Made by a program: the position numbers and the translations under genes. From the NCBI GenBank assembly GCA_016806645.1, contig JACSYO010001629.1, forward strand, positions 897,001-961,000: DNA of 64,000 nucleotides, written 5' to 3'. The notes beneath the pieces were generated by a model. The model worked only from the letters and a program-made list of their open reading frames with translations. It was not told where the DNA came from and searched no databases. Below are positions 39,801 to 49,100 of this stretch, in pieces. Position 1 is the first letter of the stretch. Each line of letters begins with the position of its first letter. Source of the DNA: Ophiodon elongatus (taxonomy: Eukaryota > Chordata > Actinopteri > Perciformes > Hexagrammidae).

Positions 39801-42800
39801 TTTCTCAAATCCCCGAGCCGTCGTCGAAGACAAAGGTGCATTCTCCATTCTTTCTCCTCTCCTGCTCCTTTCATCCACCCATCAGCCTTTTCTCTGCGTT
39901 CTTTATTCTGTCAGTGCCAAGAGTTTAAAATAGTTGAGGCCATTCATGCAGTTTTTGCTTGCTACTCAGATATGTATGGAGAGCACCTCAGAGCCTGTTG
40001 TGTCAAACTCTGTACAATCATTATTGACATTAAAATATACTTTTCATTTTATCAACCTGAGGGCTAAAATACTTGTACTGTTGTTTTTTTATTTAATAGC
40101 TTGGGAATTATGTTTATTGACTTTCTCGCCAAGAGTTAGATGATGAGTAAATATAGAGCTGGTTAGCTTAGCTTAGCACCAACACTGGAAACCTGGCTCT
40201 GTCCAAAGGGAACAAAATCAGCACCTTTAGAGCTAAATAACTCATTCATTAACATGTTATATAATTTGTTTGTAAAAAACAAATAAATCATTGGTACATT
40301 GTAATTTTACAGGTGGTATGAGCTGGACTATGTCTTGGCCAGGTTAAGGGACTTCTGCTGGCTGCCTGGCAACCTCATGATGACCACAAGACTCCAGGAA
40401 GTGTCTGCACCTGGTTAAGAAACTTTCCGGCCCATAACCCTCTGTGAAACCACAACGTTTCATTTTTTACACTCACTGTGAAAAATAGCTGCATTTAGTA
40501 TAAAAAAAGCTATCACGTTATTGCCATGGGACTAAAAGCGCTTTTCAACTCCAGCACATCCCTCCATTTTCATCTCGTCAGCTCTATGCAGCGGGATTCT
40601 CACAGACAAATCTGTACAGACCAACAAAAATACAATAGGGATTAAGGGGGGGATGAAAAAGGTTAGTGTTTCCATGACAGAAAATACCGAGTTCAAAGTT
40701 TTGAAACCTTTGCTGAGCCTTGTGCTGAGGGTGTGTGCAGGGGCCATGAGATTAAGGGATAGTTCCTTTTTGCCTGAAGACAAGAGCAGGAGACAACACC
40801 TGCTAATTACTCAACAGGAGCAGTCACTGGAGAAGCCTGGCCTTGAACCAAACCCTTAGTTGCATCATTCCTCTTTAACTGAGAAACATTTTTTAAATGG
40901 TAGATTTAAAAAAAAATCCCTCCCTACTCCCGCTGTTTATTGATGATGAGTCAATCCGGACTATTTTAGTTCGCATTTAGTTTCTTAGAAAAACTAAATA
41001 GGAATATTATTTAAAAGACTGCAGAGCTGTAATCATTCATTCAATCTCTGAGCCCATAATTACTCATTTTCCGCCAATCTGGCTCCTTTGGGGAAAAAGC
41101 TCCGCTGTTCCCTGTAGTTGAGAAGCCACCCGGTTATTAGAGTCATGGCTTCTTGTTGCCAGCTGGAGTGGGCCCAGGGTTCTCTTACTGGACTCTCGTG
41201 TGTTCGTGTGTGCGTGTGTGCGTGCGTGTGTGTGTGTGTGTGTGTGTGTGAGATGGCTTCATGGCGCACAGGGATGCAGAGATACGCGGACGTGTCGGCA
41301 TGCATGAAAGCCAAAAGTATACAAAAGTCTCATTAAGGGCAGGACTGCAATAAGCACATCAGCATGACTGCACAGAGAGGACGGAAAAGATACGATCAGG
41401 GTACGAAAAACATTAATCACTTCTGTCTCCCTGTGCCTCTAAGTCACACAAGCCAAAGCTAACCCCTCACTGTGAACCACCGCTGAATCGAACATGACAC
41501 GACACCACAAGTGAGAATTATGCATTCTCTGTGCTCGGGGAAGATATGGTGAGATGTGTTTCCTCGACTTCCACCACTGGAGTCAACGCAGAGATTCCTG
41601 TAAGCTTTGCTGTTTAAACGCTCAATCACTTTGCATTCGGAACAATCATGCATTTCGCTTAAAGCACTAAATATGCTGTTCACAACAACCAGAGAAGTTC
41701 TCCTATCACCAATGAAAGAGTCCAATTGGCTGAGTTTCCATGGACTAATGAGCAAGACAGATCATTATGGGCAGGTTCAAAATACATTACGGTACGCTGC
41801 CAAGAGTCAAAAACATGCAAGTGTTCAGCTCAACTGCAGTTGGTTAGCTGTGCATTTAGAATTCTGTCGGGAGATGATAATGCCATTTTATATCATTAAG
41901 CTCTCTGATCACTTTTCAATAAGCTGATGTTGCCATTCAGCCAGTGGGCAGAGTTTTGATTGGCACTGCTAAGCAACCAAACTTTAGTTCAAAGAAGGCA
42001 AAAAACGAATCATCTGCGACTGAAGTTCCAGACTGTTGGATCCCACAAGGTCTGGCTCCATCACACTGCATGCACCGACGATGCTGAACTGCTGGACATA
42101 TTTCTTTTAACAGCACCATGTGCTGTTTGTGTTAAAAACGACAATAGCAGACTGCATACGATCATACCTGTCAGACACAGCCGTCATAAACTCATCCAGC
42201 AGGTCATCGTAGGCCTGGCCTCGCACTCTCTTGTGTCTCAGCCCAATGTAGAGAGGGTCCTTCAGCAGCGCCTGTAGAAACACATGGAGTCAGAGGACAG
42301 AATGGAAGGTGAGAGCAGAGAATGTGAAAACTAATAGGAAGACTGAGGAGGAGGAAAGAAAGTAGAGGGGACTTTTTTTGTTTTTAATGTTCCATCTCAA
42401 CTTCATATTTTTCTCTTTAAAGCTGCTCAAGATAACTGTGCCAGTTAGTAACTCCACATATGTACAAGAGGAATTGTTTTAAAGGAGTACTCCGCCGATT
42501 TAGCATTGCACTCCTATAACATTGTTGGATCAACAACAGTGAAAATGGTGCGGCCGAACCAGAGATACTGCCCTTTTTGTTCCATGCATCCTTCTTCCTC
42601 ATCAAAAACTTGCACCTACCTTACCCAAGATGCAACTTGGCAGCTAACTTTGGTGAGTGATTTGGGTGTGTTTTGCAAGTAGCTGCTAGACTCAAGCAGA
42701 GATGAGGAGGCTACAAAACTCACTTCTTTTGAACTCCACACCACAATTATTTTCAAACTATGAAAAATTACTGCATCTGAAAAAAAGTTGAAGTTGGTCT

Positions 42801-45800
42801 GGGCAACCTTGAAAAATGCTTTGATGTGTAAAATCCATGCAGTTCACCTTTAAACCCTTGACTCCGAAGTCTGTAATGTGATGCAATTAAATTATAAACA
42901 GTAGGCCTACACTCATTTATCAAACTGTGAGTATTTAGACATTTAGATTTAATTGGTGCATTAAAGAAAGTTCCCATTTCCACTACAGTTAGTACCAAAG
43001 TGCATAGTTCTCTTCAGCAAAGTAACTACAACATTATAAGGAAATTAAAGACCTGTAAAAAAAAATAAAAGCTTTACCAACGTGTGTGACTTGACTGTGC
43101 TCCAGCTATAAGGGAATGCATTTCCATAAAGTTGGGGGGCTTTTAATAGACTAATAAAAACCTGAGTACCTGAAGTGAAAATATCCACTTATTCCCAAGT
43201 GTGTGCCAAGACCCAAACACATAGGATCCTACACTTCCCAGAATGCAAATTCATAGTGTATTGTAAATGCCCACCTGTCTTTCAAACATGATGGCCAAAG
43301 CTTGTAACACTTTGTGTTAAACATTTTAAATGTCTCAAGTCTAAATTTTTATTTATTCCAACGATCAAAAGCACCTTCCAGAGCCAAAGAAGCCTTTTTA
43401 CAAGAGTTCTCACAGGCTGAGCAAACTGCTTCTTGACATTTTACCATGTTCACCATTTTAGTTCAGTGTGTTAGCATGATAACATTATACATTAGCACAA
43501 AACACAAATCATAGCGGAGGCTGATGGGAATGTCATTCATTTTTAAGGTATGAAACGGTGAAAATATTCTAAATATAGCAAACGCTTAAACTTAGGTGTT
43601 ATAAATATATGTCAAAAAATATACAAACTATCCCTTTAAATCATTGGAATTATTGTCTGGAAATAATGAATATCTGAACAAAATTGTGTGGCAATCCATC
43701 AAGAACTGGAAACTGTTTTTTTTACTGGATAAATATAAACTTTAACTTCATGGTGGAGCGAGAGGAGGAGTCAGAAGATTGCTAAAGTAAGTAGGTTTCA
43801 CCCTCTGGGGAACATGAATGAATACAAACATGAATGAATACATTTCATGGCAATTTATCCAATAGACAGTTCAGCCTGGATCAAAGTGGTCCCGAAAGCC
43901 ACGCTGCTGAAATCACTATATGGCTTCATTCAGAAATTAATTTGGTGAGGAAGTGTGGCAAAATTTAACATAATTTCAGCCATGCTGTGTTTCAGATTTT
44001 TGGATTACGTAAAAATGATTAATTTTGTATCATGACCCGGTCATAATTGTACTGGCTGTTGTGCTGGAGAAGGATGAATTCAAATGAAGCATGTAAATAA
44101 GTGTTGTAGGAGCCTATAGAGTGAACTCTGACCTTTGCACCTTAGTTTTTTGAAGAATGAAAGGGATACAGCAAGGAAGGGGGAAAATTACCAGCAGGGT
44201 TTGATGGCAAGCCGTGTGAGAGAGACAGAGACCAACACAGAGAATGAAAGAGAGAGTGAGACTATGATGAATTAAGTGGAAGTAAATGTCACCTGGCAGT
44301 GGTGATAGATTGCCTCCAGACTTTGCTTTGCGGTATCGGCACATAGTCCATCAGATCTTTGACATGCTGCACCTGCCTGATACAACATGGCTGTGTCTCA
44401 ACATACAAAGAGCTGTAGATTTCTACCTAGACAGACTTTGGAGGATAGACTCATAACCTAAATTCGACGCACTCCATAAACTTTGACTTCCGGGGAATTT
44501 TGGCCCCAAGGGCCAGGAAACTGATCCAGAGCCTTGTCGAGCCTCATTGGGACAGGCGACCTTTACTTCTGGAGATGGATAATTACAGGGTGCCACTAAG
44601 ATGAGCGCGACAGCCGCCTTTCCATGGCAGGGTCAAGAGTTGCCACGTCCAAGAACAGCTCAAAAGGTTTATATAAAGGCACGATTTATTTGAAGTCGAC
44701 AACTCATTTCCTGGCAAGCTTTTAATGGACAGTCCTAGACCAAAGTTGGCCAAGTTCAACAGTAACCAAAACAAGCAAAACATTTTCATGTGATCCCACT
44801 GAGAGGTGGATTGATATCAGAGGACGCTTTAGGTGGTAATTTAACAAGATGATGCAAGAGCATGCAAGGAGAGACATAGAAATGACCATCTTGCATTGAG
44901 TGTCTAATAGTGAGTTTTTATTTCATTGTTCGGTCCATTTCCACGCTGTGACAAAGGAAGCTGCGTTAGAAGCGAATCGGATAGTCCTGAGTCGGTTTCA
45001 AGTGGGCTGACCTCGTTGACACTGCGCTGAACTGTTAACATGAGTCTTCTTTCTGTCCCAGATTATCTACCGTTGATTGGCTAAGCTGTCCTTTGTGTCG
45101 TACAGACTCTTCTCTCACAGAAAGGGATTAGTCCTTGTGTATGGCTTTACAGTTCATGCCTGCTAGAGACACACTAAGCTGTTTTAAAACTGATGACTGC
45201 TGGACTTTTATTGAGGGAGTTGAAGTATTTCGACGTGCAACTTTCAGCGTTTGAACTGTGACTGCAGCATCTATGATAAGTTTGTTTTAACGAAGCAGTG
45301 GAACGAGACCAGGGATGAAGAATAGCCCTGACCTGTCTAAGGTAAAAGAAACCCGGCATTGGAAACGTGAAAGCACAAACAGCATATTGTCCTGGATGAC
45401 ATCATTGACTCTCATTTCAGCATGAGCATGGGTGTGTGTGTGTGTGTGTGTGTGTGTGTTGAGGTTACTCCAGGTGATATCAGGCACTGATGGATAGAGT
45501 CCAGGGAGATAACAGGATGATGCAGTAAAAACTGGACTCCTTCTTGTGCGTATATGTAAGACGGAGATAAGAGCGGTCCATGTAGTGAGAGTTTATTGCT
45601 GGCTCCTCACACGAGATTACACAGCTACCACATTCCTCTGCAGAAAGAATAACAATTACACAGTGGCTCACTTTCTAAAAGTCTAAAACAGACATTTTAC
45701 AGGCTCCGAGCCTCCCCGTGAGCTGATAAAAATATTTAAAGTATATACTTTTTGGGAAATGTGCTAATTCATTTTCTTGCCAAGAGTTAGATGAGAAGAA

Positions 45801-46056
45801 GTGAGTTTGTATCCATAAAAATTATTTGTCTCAGAGTCTTGGTCAGGGGGTCTGCCTACTCGACCGCTTGGATGTCTGCCCGCTTGCGTCTCTCTCTCTA
45901 ACCCCATATCCACTCAAGGACAAATCTAATCCCATAATAACAGTCATTTTAATAATTAGCTGGAGCTACCACTACCTCATAGCCTCCCACCTCCATCTGC
46001 TCCCATCATGCCTTCACAGTTACGGCTGCAGATTGAGGCGGGGTACCGAGGTAAAA

Positions 46057-46154
<98 letters not shown>

Positions 46155-49100
46155 CCTATTTATCCCATTACAACTCATTGAGCCTGTCATCTCTTTAGAA
46201 TAAGAGAAAAATGGAAAAGTTGGCAAGGGCCAGGCAGACTACAGTAAAATCTCTTTTATAGGTATTTCTTTTAAAGTGTGTATGTGTGTGAGTGTGTATG
46301 CGGTTGCAGACAAGGTTTGTCCCTGTGCATATACAGTATACTTTCTGTTAGGTGCTGATGGATCTCTGGTAATGCCCTAGTTAATAATGTATTTCTTTCC
46401 AAGAGAGATCTATACAGTAAGTCTCAAATCCAGTGGAATAAATCCTGCCCCCCTAAAAAGAAGTAATAAATGAAACATTACATTTTTACTCAAAAAGACA
46501 ACAAAAGAAATTTGCTACATTACTCATTATGTTACTTTTGATATCAGCCTAGCTCTGTCAAAGATGCCCTTAAACAACTCCAAACCCAAGGTCACAGCTT
46601 CTGTACTTAACAAATGTAAAAATGAAAAGCATGATATGATGATAGCATGAATAGGTATTTACTTTTTATTAACAGCTAGCCTGATGTTAGCCCTGGACGA
46701 CCGCACACAGCCGCACTGTAGAAATCCATTTCACACAACCTCCAACTTTAAACAAAACCAGGTGATGCTGAATAGGCTTAACAGCAGCAAGCCCACAAAG
46801 AAGAGTTCTTTTCTTATTTTTACAATTTTGGAGTTGCATTTCTTCTTTTCTTAATAGGAGCAAACTGCCTCACACACCTTTAGTCCTGCCTCTAACAAGC
46901 ATAAGGTGTATACTCCTTACTGAAAGAAAGTAATCACCAATCATCAGTTGTTACTGCCCTAAACTAAACATATGTGCATTAAGTGTAGAGCTGGAGTAAA
47001 ACCTTTTCTTGACAAACAACACTTTATCTGCCCACGCAGTATCTCCAGCTATTTTGCGAGTCGCAGGACTCAGCCAGTGTTTAAAAAAAAGACTTACAAT
47101 GTGTTCGTTAGTGATCTTATTGAAGTGTTCGGAAACGTAATTTTGAGTTTTGGACGGAACCAAGCTGGCCGTTTACTCAAGGCCATTAGCTGCACGGCTC
47201 ATGCTAAACACTTAACACACAGACACACGAGTGGTATCAATCAATCAGTGTAAGCTGAACTCTTCCTATAAACTCTCTACCTACAATATTTGAAGTCGCT
47301 ATGGTTGAAGTCCCACAGCACTCCCTCAACTGCAACAGACTGACACACATATCTGCTGCCAAAATAGGAAGAAGAGAAACATAACAAGTGTTTCTCATCT
47401 CCCCATTTTGGCAGCAGATATAAGGCCGATTGAGGCAATTGGAACAAATGAAACTATGAGACATATTTTTAAAGTTGTGCTGTGTTGCCCATAAATGTCT
47501 AAAACTGCTGCTGTGCACCCAAGAATCTAATCTGCAGATGGTATTATCACGCTTAAACAGAATCGTTCAAACAGAGTAAGCTCAATGTGGAAACTTAGAA
47601 CGCACAGATATGCCAGCACTGGTAGAGGTCAAAAGATAGAGCTAAATGCCGTTCTGTAGGTCTATAAAGATAAAGACATGGTGGAATGAGAGAGGATTTT
47701 GCTCTCTTAATCCAGTTCCAATGGCATGAAGACGGCTATTGTAGCAATGTAATATATTGCACGGGCATTCTGGGAAGACTGCAGTGTTTCTGTTGTTATA
47801 ATGTAAGGGATGTCTGCATGAAATCAGTGGGTTTCTACTGTTCTTGGTCTCTTTCTAGTCTAACAAATCTTGCATATACTTTCTGCTAATTACATTTGTA
47901 GGTTAACTTTATTTGCAAACTCATCCGTCCTCAGCAACATCCCTCATTCTTAAACCACACGGGACATTTGCTTGGAGTGAAACTGAACTCCGGGGACTGA
48001 GTCATGTGAAGACGGTCTTGGAAGACGCAGGACAGCTACTGACAGGCTGAGCTCAGCTGTGTCGAGTACACATGCATCTGAGGCTGCCCCGCCCTTGGCC
48101 GAGAGTTGTGTATATTTAGATGTGCACACAGGCTATTCTTAGTCTGTTTAAGGAGGCAGACGCTCGTGCTGCCCTGCCCAGAGTTTGAATCATCTTTTAA
48201 GAGACGCTGCCGTGGAGAACTCTAGGTGGGCAACTCTGGCTCTGTTGGCTGTAACACTCACATGCTGGCAGAGGGGAGAGGTGTTTTACCATCTGGCATC
48301 CATCAATGAAGCTGCTTACCTCACTTGTATTCAGGGTGTTTCCGGGTTGTTAAGTGTGAGATTAGTTTTCTTTTTCTTGGCACATTTCTGAGGGTAAGGC
48401 CTACCTGGCTACGGACGATAAGGAACATTTCCCTCCTGGCATCAACCATCATGTACTCATGGATTGTTAATGTGTTGGAGCTATATTTTGAGTTAAAGGG
48501 TCGGGAGCAGTAGAGTTGAGAGGTGAGCAGGAAAACCAAGCACACTTGATCAAATTACCTAATTTCTCCACAGGGATAGTTAGAGTTTCATCTAATTTAA
48601 TGTAATCCACCTTGAGTTCAGCCCCTGCTGCTATGAAGCTAACTTTCATCTCTGGCCTCTGTGTCGGAGATAAAACATTTCCCCCGCGCAGTCTTAGTTT
48701 CACTGTCCTTAAATAAAATAAAGGTTAGAACAGATGTGCTAATCTGTAAATGTTTCCCAAAAACGTTAGCAATGCCAAACTACAAATACTTTATCACAAG
48801 CGATAGTCCTACACTCCAAATTCTACTTCAGTTTAGTTGAGTTTGACATTTTGGGAAATAAACGCGTTCACTTATTTGTCAAGGTTTAGACGAGAAGATT
48901 GATACCACTCATGTTTGTATAGTAAATATGAAGCTACAGCCAGGTGCTCGGTAGCTTAGCTTAGCATAACGACTGGAAACTCTGCAAGTGATGACAAAAT
49001 CTGCCTGCCAGCACCTTTAAAGCTCACTAATAATAATACGTTGCATCTTTTGATTGTTTAATCCGTACTTTGTGCTAGTGCTAATTAGCCAATGTTGTTG

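Larger units (their letters stand above)
34136..42167 (-). other. me3: Malic enzyme intron, 8.0 kb
   Basis: It is bounded by gtatga (donor, 42167 side) and tttcttcag (acceptor, 34136 side). It contains family C and A repeats, two (TG)n tracts, and a candidate conserved block at 40.9-41.15 kb. No exon-like coding segment was recognised. Confidence 0.85.
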
